Assembly: GCA_013399895.1 (NCBI GenBank)
Contig: VXBA01005459.1
Coordinates: 1,048,258-1,112,257, forward strand
From: Serilophus lunatus
Taxonomy: Eukaryota > Chordata > Aves > Passeriformes > Eurylaimidae
DNA: 64,000 bases
Direction of reading: 5' to 3'
The position numbers and the translations under genes are program-made. The notes beneath the pieces were generated by a model. The model was not told the DNA's origin. It did no database searches and saw only the letters and a program-made list of their open reading frames with translations. Below are positions 27,401-40,900 of the stretch, one piece after another (positions within the stretch are counted from its first letter, which is position 1; the number at the start of each line of letters is the position of its first letter).

Positions 27401-30400
27401 TTTTCAAGGCTCCCTTTCTTTACTTCTTCTCTGTTCTCTGGCCTGTTCCAATATGCCTGGTCTTCTCCCTCTTGGGCTCCATTGCCAATATCTCAGATTA
27501 CTGACCGAAACTTGTGGCTTACTTTTATTCTAACAAAGTAATTTTATTTTGCAGTCGCTTATGTTTTTCTTAACCTTTTCTCTTATCCTTGGGATGGATT
27601 AACATGTTGCTATATGAAAAAAAGGAACAGATGGAAGATGGATACAAAAACTATGAAATGTGTAATGCATCATACAATTTATTCAGCACGGTACACTTTC
27701 AAAATTAAGCGTACCCAACAAGCAACTAAGACTAATGGGGTTCGTACGTGGGACTGCAGCTTACAGATATAAAAGCAATGGTTTCTCAATAACCTGAAAT
27801 TTTAGCACATTGACTTATCTGAGAGCAAAAATCTAAAGCCCCCCACAAGGAATGAAGTTGAATGCCGTTCATTTGAAGAAATTATGCCTTTGTCTGCTTT
27901 TTCTGGAACATTTTATCAGAGTGCTATTATATGACTATTTTCTTTCAGAAACAGGCCTGGGCAACACAGGAATTTTATTTGCTATTTGTGTGGAGTTTAT
28001 ATGGAAATATTCAACATGAACTGTGATTGCCATCATTAAGCCCCTTTTGTATCTAGGATACCAGTACATCCTGAATATTTCTGATTGAAAGTACTCACTA
28101 TCTGGAACAAAATTCAGTTTATAATTTGTGTGCATATACACATTGATTCCAAGTAGCCACATTGGAGTCTTCTAAATCCAGCTTATAAGTGTAGTATTTT
28201 ACATGGCATGTACAAAGGATGGGCCAAAAACATTATTATCACAAAATAACTTGGTTTTTCAGAGCTCCAAGCAGTTCTAACAGATTTAAAGACGTACCTT
28301 TCTTGGTAATGTGTGTTTTTTGCTAAAGACCACTGTAAAGCAGCAAGGAGAAATACTTTTTAGAGTAGGTAGCCTAGATTACTACACTGCTGGACTGAGA
28401 AAAGACAGCTGTACCTCCTTTGTTAACTATAGTGACTTAGACTAGATGAGACCAACCAACAAGAATTAAGTTAACACCAAGATATCACTCCTTACTTACA
28501 GGCTGTAATAAGCACCCCTGGCTCCACAGGTCACTCTCCAAACACTCCTGCCTCCAACATCATGCTCTCCAGCTTGCCTAGGTTAGTGGAGCCAACAGTC
28601 AGCAGAGGTTGTTTGAATATCTGATGCTTTGTTGGCAGCCAACTTGACCTACAGCTGGCATGTCTGGAAAATCTTACCCACATGAAACACTGCAAATTCA
28701 TGGTACAGAACAGAGGATAACAAATATAAACCAGACAGACAGAGAACACTTGGAGATGAATGCAAATACTTAGGCCCAGCTAATACCTTCTCTGTATCTT
28801 AAATATGTGTCACAGCTGAACCCTAGAGGCATCTGTGCCTGGATACAAACCTGTTCTGTCCCATCTTAAAATCTCAACCCTACTGAAAGTCCTGATTCGG
28901 ACTTTCAAACCAAATCCTTCATTTTGTAATGTCTTATACAACAGATGGTTTCCAAAGACTGAATTGGCATGATGAAGGTCTGCAGTGAAAGTGGCATTAT
29001 GTTCTTACTTCTGCTGAGACTGTTGGAAGACATACATCTCCTCATTTATATCACAGCCCTGACCCAAGCACTGGGAGACTTGAGTTGAAATCATAATTCA
29101 GTTAATAAATTCAAAACTAACCTTTTGAACTTCAAAATAAATGAAAGATAGCTTGAGTTGCATCCTAATGGTTTGAGCATTCACACGGGAGAGAAAAGCA
29201 CTGAATTTTGTTTTAATAATCACAATATACATTAGAAAGTATAACACGACCACAATATTAAAAAGCAGAGAAGGAACGATAGGTTCCATGCTCATGAGTT
29301 GATACACGTGCTTGAGCTAAAAGAAGAAAAACCCCAGAAATCAAACAAAACCAACACAACCAGCAATGTTCTTGAACCTCCATTTACCAGAGAGCATTAT
29401 TCCTGTGAAGTCAGAACCACCTTTCCCCAAAGAACTACCCACTCATTTAGACAATCGAGAGGAGGTGATCCAGTCTGCATGGGTACTAAAGTAAAGGCCT
29501 CCTTTTCTCTCTTTGTGTCTTATTAAAACCATGTCCTAAGAGGACATAAAATTCCTGCATGTTGTCACATGAAAACAGAGGCTTCATTCTAAGTAGAGCC
29601 TATTGTCTTAGCAGCTGAAACTGTAGAACAAAAAACCCCAACCCCCACATCAAAAGAACAAGATTAGAATCACAAAGCTGAGTATTGAAAAGCAGAGAAG
29701 TGACAGAATAAAGACAGCCATAATTGTCTTTTTAACAATTTGGACTGTAAGTATATGACTGCATATTATTGAAAGGTCACCAGCCTTCATTTTTTGCACA
29801 AGAGTGAATAGCTACTATATTCAAACTGATGAGTTACGTTTATTTTCTTCTTATTGTAGTATAGATAGCTCCATGTCCTAATACAATACATTTTGAAAAC
29901 TTCAGAGCAGTAAGAGGTGATATTAACCCCAGCTTGAAGGCTCTGAAACTGTGATGCAGTGTTTTCATTAATTTCAAATCATAATTTAGAAATAGTTATC
30001 TCAATTTTCAGAACATATGAGCTTGTATGACACATTATATATGTGACCTGACTTCATTTGCAATTGTCATTGGCTTAATATATCTGAATAGCAGACCTTA
30101 TTGTCTCATATTAGAGTACACAGGAAATGAGAAATACACAGTTTTTAGTTTTCTATGAATGGTTTGGATGAAATTACTTGCCCAGAACTTCACATGCACA
30201 TTATGGAAAAGCCAAGGATGATATCGCATTTCAAGGGTAGTACCCAAAAGACCTGGCTAATAATGGGAGTAATTAGGCTAGAGGATGTATACCTTGGAGA
30301 TTTAACTACTAAAATCAGTTTCTTTAATCATATGTGAACTGTAATTTTCATAATAGAACAAAAAGCATGTCATTACCATAAAAATCCCCCAAAACACCAC

Positions 30401-33400
30401 ATCTGCCATTCCTGCAAAGCTGGTGGTTGCTCAAGAAGTTCTCACCATATTGTTAATGGACAAACTTCAGCTTTGTCCCTTAGCACAGTATGTGAATTTA
30501 TGCTAATTATACACAGAGAAATCTGCATCCAACAGAAAAGATTGTCTACATTTTTTTTCTTAAAAAGAGGAAACTTTTTTCCCATTACATTTCTAATGCT
30601 GAAAGTAACCTTTGAAATAATGCCATTTGTTACACAATGTAGAAATAGCTTTTTTATTTTTTTTTTTAATTAAAGAATGGCTATGTTGCATTTACTGATA
30701 GAAGGCAAGTTTGTATTGAGCTGGACACTTCTGTCCTTCTTATATTGTTGCCATTTTACACTATTGCAGCTATTCCATGTTTACTTATATGAAAGAAAAA
30801 GGAGGACTGGGATCCTCCTCCATGGTTTCATTCTGTGCTGCCAGAAAATAATGGATGCTAACATAAGAAGCACATTAACTGTAAAAGTCATTTTACAGAG
30901 AAAATATTCAATAATTTAAAAATCAAGAGTTTTTTGTCACAAGAAAACAGCTATTAGTGTAGTCAGATCACTCATGCAGGCCTGAGAGAGTGCTGTCTAG
31001 TAATGGTAAACATATTATTAATGCATGCAACTTGCCTGAGTACATAATAGCTGTCACCTTATATTTAATATGTGTCATTGCTACACAAAAACACGGACTG
31101 CTTTTGAAATAGCTAATTTGGGGCCATCACTATGGAAAACTGTAGTCAAGCTGAAAAAAAAAATCTAATTTACCTCCATGTCAATAACTATAGTAAAGCT
31201 TAGTCTCTTCCCTGACATGCTCCCACAGCTATTTCATCAGCAAGTGATGGAGAACTCCCCAGTGTGCTTGTTTCATCAGTGGCCTGATGGTAATTCAAGA
31301 GCACCTGCTACTTATCTTGGTTTAGCTGAAACAAAAAATAAAAAATGACCTTTTGGCTTTACAGAAGTCCTGGGTCCTGGAACAACATCAGGAAATCATG
31401 TTTACGTCCACTCAATTCCTGACACACCACATTTTCTTCCAGCATGATGAGATTTCCTTAATGTATCTCATTCTGATGCAGGTAGGAAAATGCCTTGTTG
31501 GCAACCAATATCTTGGCTGTTTATCATGTGGGAGACTCTTACCTGGAAGAGTCACTACAGAGTCCCTCTGTAACTTAGGAAAATAAAAATGCACTGCCAT
31601 AAGTGCTGAGCTTTTCTTCACTGACACAGGTAAACTAGGGAGAATAATTCAGATGTTATATGTTGTAGATCACTAAAATTAGAGAAGATTAATCTTGCCC
31701 TCAGTGATGAGACACAGTAAATAAGTAAATTGTATCTGAAAAAATATTTTTATTCCAATTACCTGAAAAACACAGGAAAAAATTTTCTCAGTAATAAGGC
31801 CATGCAAGGTAAGAAAAAGCACCATTAAAAGGCAGCTGTATGTTGAATGAGCATACACCATTTCATTGTGTTCCTACAAATGCATATAGAAAATAAATTC
31901 GGGAAATTTATTGAGAATTTCAATCATGAACTTGTGAAATGTGTTTTTAGAGAATAAACAGTAGTTTGACTTCCTTAATAATAAAAGAGATAATAACATT
32001 TCATTATGCTGATGACTCCTACAATTACATAATCTTGCAAACGGCATCTATAATAATGATGGACAGGTATAATAATACCTGGACAGTATTTTGACACAAA
32101 TACAATCTTGAAAGAAGTGACATGTCTCTTTATTTTCTCAAAATATTTGTGATTCCTGGTCATTTGGATTTGAAGATGCAGAGTATTGCAAGAATTTTTT
32201 AAAAATAAGTTTTCTGTTGAAAGATTTCTGAGCTCTGAGTGCAGATACACTGGCTTTTCATGTACTAGCTTACTTAGAACAGTGGATACCCACAAAGTAA
32301 GGACAGTGTCTATATGTGAGCGTGTACTGTCATCAGTGGAGAACTAGGGCAGGGTTTAATTGCATAAGCATAGGTCTCTGGCATCATTTCAGGTGTTAGG
32401 AGTTATTTCATCATACTTTCAACTGGAAAAGTCTCCCATAATCCTCGATATAAAAGTCAACATATAGTCAATTATATTTTATAGTCAACAGAACAATGAG
32501 TGACAAGGCTCATCTTAAGGTGACCTACATTAGGTCAATTGACATGATCCACAAGCTACTACAGGCAAAAATATTTGTCTGGCAACTAAGGCAAATTTGG
32601 CTAATTGATAAGAAGAGGGTGAGGTACAACATTTTACACTGCAATGATTCATCATTGTAGCCACTAACTGTAAAACCACATTCCAGGCTTTATAAGCCAA
32701 ATTTCAGGCTTTCATATTAGTGATTTTTCATTAGCAGCTGAGTAAGTTTGGCACATGACATGCTTAGGGCTAGGTTCAGCTACCAGTGTGTAGATATGTA
32801 ATGTAGCAGCTTGTAATTTGAGTCAGTAGACAGATGAACTAGTCAAAGCATCTGCTGGCAGCCAGATATTAGCTATCTGTGCCTTTCCTGTTGGCAAAAT
32901 CAGGATCTTTGAACAGTGGAAAGGTTATAAGCTTTCAAATCCCTCGTAAAAACCCATAGTCCTCTGCTTATCAATAAAATGGTAAGATGAAGCAGACTAA
33001 AGTATTGACAGAAATATTTTATTAGCTACAAAGAAAAAATATCTTGTAAAGTAAGTATATTTGATATATTAAGATGAAGTATGAAAAGAAACACCATATT
33101 GAATTCTGCACATTTTTTTTAACTAATAGTTATAAAGGTTTCTTCCCCCCCAGTACCTGCTCTTTTACTGCATATTATAAATAAAGAAAATGAGCTTTAA
33201 AATCCCATTCTTCATGTGATGGCATAGAACAAAAAGTAGGTGGTAGAATGTGGATGTGGAAATGCTTTGAAGTAGGCAGCAAAATGATAAAAAATGTATT
33301 TAGTATCATAGTAATTCTTGTATTATACAATAAAATAATTCTCTGGTTAAGAGAGACCATAAGAAGCCATTCCATGTCTGAGACCTGGTTGGTGTCAGGA

Positions 33401-36085
33401 CTGGTGTCAGAAAAAAAATTAATGAAGAAAAAACAGTGACTAGAACAACTCTTACAGAACTTACTCACTGTTTCTCCTGTCTCACAAATGTAGTGGCGTC
33501 ATGACACTAAACAATATCATACTTATTATGGGCATTTTGGTCTATGGAACTGATGTCTCAGGGTTTTCCTTATATTTTTAGGGAATTAAATTTAGCTGCT
33601 TAGTTTGAATTATGGGCTCTTGTGAGGCCCGTTCCTGGTTGTTTGCATTTTTTATCTATAGATAAGGAGGTAGCAAGATGAAACATAGTCCTAGAACTCC
33701 TGAACCTACTTTGACAGAGGGGTAGATCCTGGGAGGTCAAAGGGAATGAGGGAGACTGTCTTTGGGTACTTTAGTGATTTAGATGTTAGGCAAACTTTGG
33801 TTGAATGAAGTGATGGGTGGTGGCTTGGAGTGTTATAAATGTAAAGATGTTGTTATCCGCTTTGGACCCAAGACTATGCCAGTAAAAGCTGCTCTTTCCT
33901 TTCACTTCTATCGATCTCTTTTGTGGTTTTTATTCTTTATTTTGATTTCAGGCAACAGAACAATGCAGGAGTCTTTCAATCTAGTTTCTGATATCCTGAG
34001 AAATACAAGATTTCTGTGAGCTCTTACTCATCTTAGAACCACCAAGTCCCAGAGTGGTCATAGGAAACAGAATGGATTTGGCACAAAATAAGGGATATAC
34101 TGTTCCTTCATCTTAGCTTTAATAAGAAAATGCTTCTCAGCTGCTGGATTTAAGCCAAGGTTTGAAAAAAGTCCCCTCTGAGCACAGCTGAGCAGGTCTA
34201 TATTCATAGTTCATTATGAGCCACAAGTCTGTTTCTTTTTCCCATATGCAGAGTCTCCTGTTCTGTGCTAGGTATGTTTGTATGGTACTATTCAGAAAAA
34301 TTACTGATTGGCCTGCTGGAATCAGACTTCCTCTGCCTTTTTCTGATTCATGGTGTTTCCATTGAATGAAAAGTATAAAATAGGGAGTTCCAAATTACAT
34401 AAACTAATGCAGAAGCCAAGTAATTATGAATCATTAGAACTGACTGCAGGAAAAAATTCTAAATACTATGTACTTGTAAAAGTTTTTCAGTCTTTAGAAA
34501 TCTCCTAAAATAAATTATTCAAGTCTCCTCTTTTACAAAATCTAGTATCAGGTTAGGTGAAAACTCAAGATCCTGTAAAAGCAATCCAACTCTTGCAGAA
34601 GAATGAAACAAATAATTCGTCAAGTTCATACAAGGTGACTTCCCTATAGAAGCAGATGCTGATCCTAGGTCTGATCTTTCAGTGATGAGCATTTCTTTCA
34701 TTACACAGATTTTATTCTGTCCATTTATATATTACTTATGTTTTACTTACAGCTAGATGTATGCTGATAGTTTTAAATTTTTTTTAATGTGTGCATCATT
34801 ATTCACTCTTTTCCTCCCATATCTAAAGCTTTTAACAGTTTTCATTAGCAACTGCTTGAACTTCAGTCTTCATTCTGAATAGTAAGTGGTGTCTTAAACA
34901 GATTCTGACTTTTTACTTTAAGGTTATTGATAATCAATATTAAGGGCAGCTAGACTGACTACTTTTTCCTCTCAGAAGTAAATAACACAAGAACAATTAT
35001 TGGTAACATTACAGCAGCTCTGACAGTTTGTTCCAAAAAATATGTTTTATGAACAAATATAAGATAGTGGTTATGTACCTGATCATTACCTAGTGACCTC
35101 AAAGTACTTTCTCTACTATGCTTTAAAATACCCACTTATTTTTTTTCTCTTGCTTCTAATATATTTTTACTTCTTTAAGCAAATATTTTTCCAGTACTGA
35201 CATCCAGAACTCCTCTGATTCATAGATATGGAACATTTTCTTTCTTAAAGTGCACAGATACATTTTGCCTTCCATATATTTTTGGAAATACTCATATTAA
35301 CATACGTCACTGCAAAACTGCTCCAAGGAGGCCATTGCACAGGATGCAGCAATTTCCCCAGATGTCCCTAGAAAATCACTTTTCATGTCCTCAGCACACT
35401 TAACATTACATTACCTATTCAGTTAGCAACAGCTTATGGGATTTCTTTTATAGTTTAAGCCCCAGGATATGGTCCAGAACTACCTCACATCCCCTGAAAC
35501 ACAGGAAGACACTCTCAACCTCAGATTCCTCAAAAAAACAGATGCAACCCTCTAGAGAACAAACAGCTCCAGTTGTTCCATCCCCCTACCTGGTACCTGA
35601 GTAAAGGAAAGGAAGAAGAGATGATGGAGAAGAGCAGAGGCACAGCAAGGGGTGCAGGATGGCCAGGGTGGGCAGGGAAGAGTATGGGATGCAGGATTGA
35701 AAAAGCTGGGAACTGGGCCAGGACCAGTAGAGTAGGGAGGAGGAAGAAGAGCTGGTGATAGAGGAGTTTTGAACAACTGTGAAGGACTAGTTAATCAGGT
35801 AATTAACTCCCTTCTTCATTTGTTCTTCAGTAAGTACAATATGAATAGTTCTTTTTAAACATTTTTTTTCTCATTCTTTTGTCCTCCTTCTAGGAGAGAA
35901 CCCTATCTTGTTCTTAATTTCTGTAGAAAAGCCTAGCAGTGACATTTTTATCATTTTAGTGATGTGCTAATACTAGATGTGAATATAAACTGCCTGGGTG
36001 TCAATTCTCCCTACAGCTCATTTTCAATAACACAAACTGTATCTTCATTTGATCTTATTCTTTCAATAATAGTGAAAAATATTTC
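18426..36085. other. Gene-poor desert
   Basis: About 17.7 kb of AT-rich sequence without a recognised gene or transposable element. Notable small items are an A-rich tract at 20416-20460 and an everted AGGTCA repeat at 32521-32537. Open frames are under 140 codons and look like chance; old unrecognised repeats and conserved non-coding elements may be present. Confidence 0.5.
20416..20460. repeat. A-rich low-complexity tract
   Basis: A-rich run interrupted by single G and T. The opposite strand gives a Phe-rich frame that is an artefact of this tract. Confidence 0.85.
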
Positions 36086-36153
36086 TCATTCATTCATTCA
36101 TTCATTCATTCATTCATTCATTCATTCATTCATTCATTCATTCATTCATTCAT
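36086..36153. repeat. (TCAT)17 perfect tetranucleotide microsatellite
   Basis: Seventeen uninterrupted TCAT units, 68 bp, with no mismatch. One plus-strand frame reads it as repeated His-Ser-Phe-Ile. Length and purity imply it is likely polymorphic. Confidence 0.97.
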
Positions 36154-37759
36154 CTCTCACTCTCCTAATATACATTAAAAAATCAGTCACCCTCCAAACA
36201 TAAATAGAACTCCTTAAAAATGCAAAATCCTAGAAAACCATAATATTTCAGATAGCTTTTAGAACATATAAACAAGCATTTCTTAGAAGTGTCTTCAAAT
36301 AGCAGAAGCAGGATACAGTTTTGAACATGGTTTCAACATCTTCAGCTTTCTGTCACCTCACAAAGGGTGAGAAGATCTGGGTGAAACCTATGGCAAAAAT
36401 AAGGACAGCTGAGACTAGAAAGAGGATGGAGAAGAATAGTCGCAAGCAATTCTTGCCACCAAGATGAGCAGAAAAAGTGAGAAGAGTAAAGAACGAAAAG
36501 GAGGCAGGGGGAAAAACTGTCATAGAATAATTGCATCAAACTCTTGATCTTCTGCTGAAAATCTGTGTTTCTTTCTTTTCTGATGCAACAGAGTGGCACT
36601 ATTCAAAAGGCAGCAAGGACCAGCAAAGACTGAACTTTGGACTCTAGAATAAAGAACAGCTTTCATATATGTCCTTTTGCAGATTGATAAACTCCAAAAA
36701 TATAAGACTAAGTAACCACAGCACCACAGTATCATCAGCACTGGTGTTTGATATACTGGATAGACCAAATTCATAGATTTGATCTCTCCCTCTTGAGATC
36801 TCTTGCTTGAAGGGAGGAAATAGTAACCATGGATAGAAATTATAATCTTCTTGTCCCCAAATACTTTATGAAAAGTAGAAAAAGTCATAAAAAACAAGAA
36901 GAGAAAACAAAATGGGCGTCACTGACATGAGTCATTTGGGGGACTAAAACAAGATAATTTTATACAAATGTTTCAATATAGTATGCATCTTGGTTATTAC
37001 ATTGAAGATTGTTCAGTTCGGACACAACAGTGGATACAAACGATTTGTGGAGACCTGTATGGAGTCCAAACGAAAGCTTATATGATTGACATAGAAATAA
37101 AATCATGACATTTTCCAAACCTTGGACTCTAGCAGAAGGAAAGAAATTGTTTGGGCAGCATATGGTTGGGAATTGCAGTTGTTGATTTGAAGCATTAGAG
37201 AAATTTCTCTGAATCTGTTTAGACTTCTAGATGCATTTCCCTCTAGCCAGATTTACATTACATTTTCTTTCTTGGCTGTAGAAATAAATCAGATTGTTCC
37301 TATGAATATCATAGTACAAAAAGACATGTAGGTATGTTGCTGAATTTAGTGTTGTGATTAGACTTTCCTTCCAAAGAAAATTAAACTAGGTTATTAGAAG
37401 TATGATGTTATTTTTCTAGTTTATTGCCAAGCAGTCTGTGTGCAGTTAAAACCCAATTGTGTGATGAATCATATTTAACTACAATGATAAGACACATCCT
37501 CCATCTTAGAAGCAGTGCATCAAAACAGGCTGCAGAAAGCATGAGAGACTGCTTCCTCGTGTGACTATTACACTGCCACTAACTAACAATGATTTCCTGT
37601 TTCCAAGTCATGACACAAATAACAGAAAAACCAAAATACAAGAATAATTCTTTATTTTTCCCCTAATTATACAATTATCTCACTATAGAAAACACATAGT
37701 GTTGTGCACAACCAATTCTGCGTTCTAGAAATTACAGACCTCAGTCCCCTGTATGCTAT
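36154..37759. other. No gene recognised
   Basis: AT-rich intergenic sequence. A 125-codon minus frame at 36520-36897 has no family resemblance. Confidence 0.55.
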
Positions 37760-37960
37760 ATCCTGGTATACCCTGGGGTACAGCATTACTCACTGGTCTT
37801 CAACTAGACTTCATGTACTGACCACCACCCTCTGGCCCTGGCCATTCAGCCAGTTTCCATGGGCTCATCCAGTCCATAATTCATCAGCTTCTCTATTAGG
37901 ATCTCACATGGAACAATGTAGAAAGATTGGCTGAAATCAAGGTAGACAATATCCACTGCT
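37760..37960 (-). mobile_element. CR1 LINE, reverse-transcriptase fragment
   Basis: On the minus strand this reads VDIVYLDFSQSF, matching the VDIVYLDFSKAF motif of the CR1 reverse transcriptase, then a degraded EILIEKLMNYGLD stretch (cf. LxxKLxKYGLD). Beyond in-frame stops, a CCCCAGGGT segment corresponds to the VPQGS region. Heavily mutated and truncated at both ends; boundaries approximate. Confidence 0.75.
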
Positions 37961-40900
37961 CTTCATTATAGAAGGCTATCAGGACTTCAGACCCCAAAAT
38001 TAAACGGATGCTTTCTTTTCCCACTGTTACTGTTTTGGCACATTTAAAAAATATTAGAGGCACTGAGAAACTAAAAAATACTAAAATAACTAAGAAGAAC
38101 ATTCCAGATAATTTTGAAAAATTTTTAAATATTTTAAACACCAACTGAAAAAAATTGCCCAGCATAACAAATTTAGTTGTGTGTGGATTAATTACTGTAA
38201 TACTGTCTGCACAGACTAGATTAATTGAAATAATATTTATTATGAAAGCAATACACTGGGCAACATTTTGAATTATTGTAGTTCTGTATTAGAAAAGCAT
38301 GTTAATTAAAATCCCTTACTCTTGATACTTTAAATTACAAACCTGTGGCCTGGTTTACTTAAGTCAATAGGAATCTACAGCATGGTAGACTAATTCAAGC
38401 ATGACGGTTTTTTCAGTATTTTACAGAAGTGTCAGTCAGTTAGTGGAGCACATTCAATCCCATGCACATTTTGTCAGGGAGCAGTGATGGTCTTGGCTGA
38501 ACAAGGCTGTAGGGAGCTGGAGACAACCCTGCTGCTACATCACAGAAGCAGGGACTTATGGCCCTGCAGGGCTGACAAGGGGTCCTGGGCTGTGGGCAGG
38601 CAGGGCTGGTAGTGCCTCAGGGCCCCAACAGATTTTGTAATGCCTGTTACCCAAAATCACAAATTAAATTCCATGAAAGAGTTGGATGTCAGAGAAAGGC
38701 ATAAAAGTCTATGAGGCAGGAATAGGCCTTTAAAAAAAGCAGTCCAGAAAAACTAGCTCCCCAAAAACATGCAAGGTACATCCTTCTATGAAAGCCATGG
38801 GCACACAATAACCCCTTATTTAGTGATGGACAAGAGCAGATATGCATCACAGAAGCACAGGACAGACAAAGCTGTACTAGCAAATCTGAGTTTCAAACAA
38901 ACTTTAGTGAAATTTTGCAAACCAGAAAAAGGTTTTAAGGTTTCATCTTGAAGAATTTATCTTCAAAAAATACTTTCTATCTGGAAGATTAAAGCATCCT
39001 ATCACCTCTGCTGCATATACACAAGACGTTTCATCTGCATGAAGTTAGTCAAAATAGATATATAGTTATATATATGTATGTGCAGTTGAGATGAACATTA
39101 AAACCAAAGTAGGGAGTGCCAGAAGTGAGACTGCTTATGCAACCCTTTTCTGCTCACAGTCATGAGTCTTTACAGGAAGGAAAATCATCTCCCTCACATA
39201 TGTCTGTTTCATTTACTGCATGGACAAGGGATTCAGATTGATGAAAGTCATCTTTAAATTGAATGGGAACATACAGAAGCATACTCACTCTGTCCCAGTT
39301 ACAGAGCGAGCAAAACAAGCAAAACATTAACAAGCAAAACATTTACAGAAGTTGCACACAATTGTTGGGACTGAGTACAGATGTCAATATGTACCTTCTG
39401 AATCTCCAGTAATTATGTCGGTTTGAGCATTTGTTCAGGAACATAGGAAAGAATCAGCTTCCCTTCTGAACTGCAGAACTCTAGAGACCTCCAGCATCAG
39501 CATGCCCTTATAGACAGCTATATTTAAATATTCCACATCATAAATGATCTGACTTTCAGTTACAAAAGTACTTTATTGTAATTTCTTTTAGCGATATAGT
39601 GAGTGATATCCATCTCATTTATGTCTTTCCAGATGAATATTATGTTCCTTTAAACACTGTCTGGAAAACTGTTTCCTAGGAGGGGAAGCTTGTAGCTTCC
39701 CAGGAGACCTACTACTTAAGTCAGAGGAGGTTTTCCAGGGTGTGAGAAGCAAGAGCTGGAAAACTGCAGTGAGGAGGAGGAAGATGCCAGGTCTGCCTCA
39801 GAAAGAAGTAAAAAGCTTCCCTGAGACCAGATAGAGCAGACAATTCTCCAACTCAAAACACCATTGAGCTGTCTGGAATGGAAGACCTGCTCCACTATAG
39901 CACAGCAGACAAGTAAGACAACAATGGACAATGCCTGTTTTCTTTTTCATTTGTTTACTTAGTGGTTTTGTGTTCACAATATTAAATATATATATATATA
40001 TATATATAATTTAGTAAAAAATTATGTGTTTCACATTCCCCAAAATGGAGATACCTGAACTAGTCATTTTGGCCCGCTCTGTTGACAACAGAGAATCATT
40101 GCTATTCTTCACTCCTGTTCCTCATAGTAATTCTTTGCCATTTTGGATGATGACCAATTGCAAACAGAAAATTTCTTTTTTCCTTGCTTTCTCTATTTTT
40201 GACTTTCCATCATATATCTAGGACAGATCATTTTGTTTAAGGCAGTTCCTCAGAAGGGTAGCAGGGAGGTCTCATGACCTGCATGAATGTATTGCATAAC
40301 TTATCAAATGTTTGATAACACAAGTTTGCCATTGCTTATCTCACAAAGCAGATACCAAAAGATGAGGCCCCGGGCAAACACTGATGCCACCTTGTTGCTG
40401 TGGGTGCTGGCAGACAGTTTCCTCCACAGTTTTAAGAAAATTCTTGATGTTTAGCACTTCTGCCAACAAGAGTCAGTAGCGACCCCTGTGCTTTTAAGAA
40501 TTTTAAGAATTAATTTCTCTAAACAGGAATTTATCCTGTTTTAATTTGCTATTAGAGAGAAATTAAATTTCCTAGCAATTAGTTACTTAGCTCTAACTAA
40601 TATTACTGTATCAGAAAGCTTTGCCTGGTCCTTAAATATACAGATTTTATTCTTCTTGTTATGGGTGTCTTGCTTAGAACTGTTGTTTTACATAGTGCCA
40701 AAATGTAAAATCTACATTTTTAAGAGACAACTGAAGCAGCACATGTATACTGAGTTTGCAGCCATTTAAGGTATTTTCCTCCACAGAAAGCTACAACATG
40801 TAGCATTAATTTAAACTCTCACCTGCCCTCTGCTACATGAAAAACTGCACTCAGAAAGCAGCCTTAATAAAGAAATAAATTTTGATTAATTACATTTTGT

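Noticed and set aside
33783..34019. Plus-strand frame with LECYKC, reminiscent of the start of Ly6/uPAR domains
   Set aside because: No further cysteines at Ly6 spacing, no signal peptide and no clear splice sites; a six-residue match is chance.
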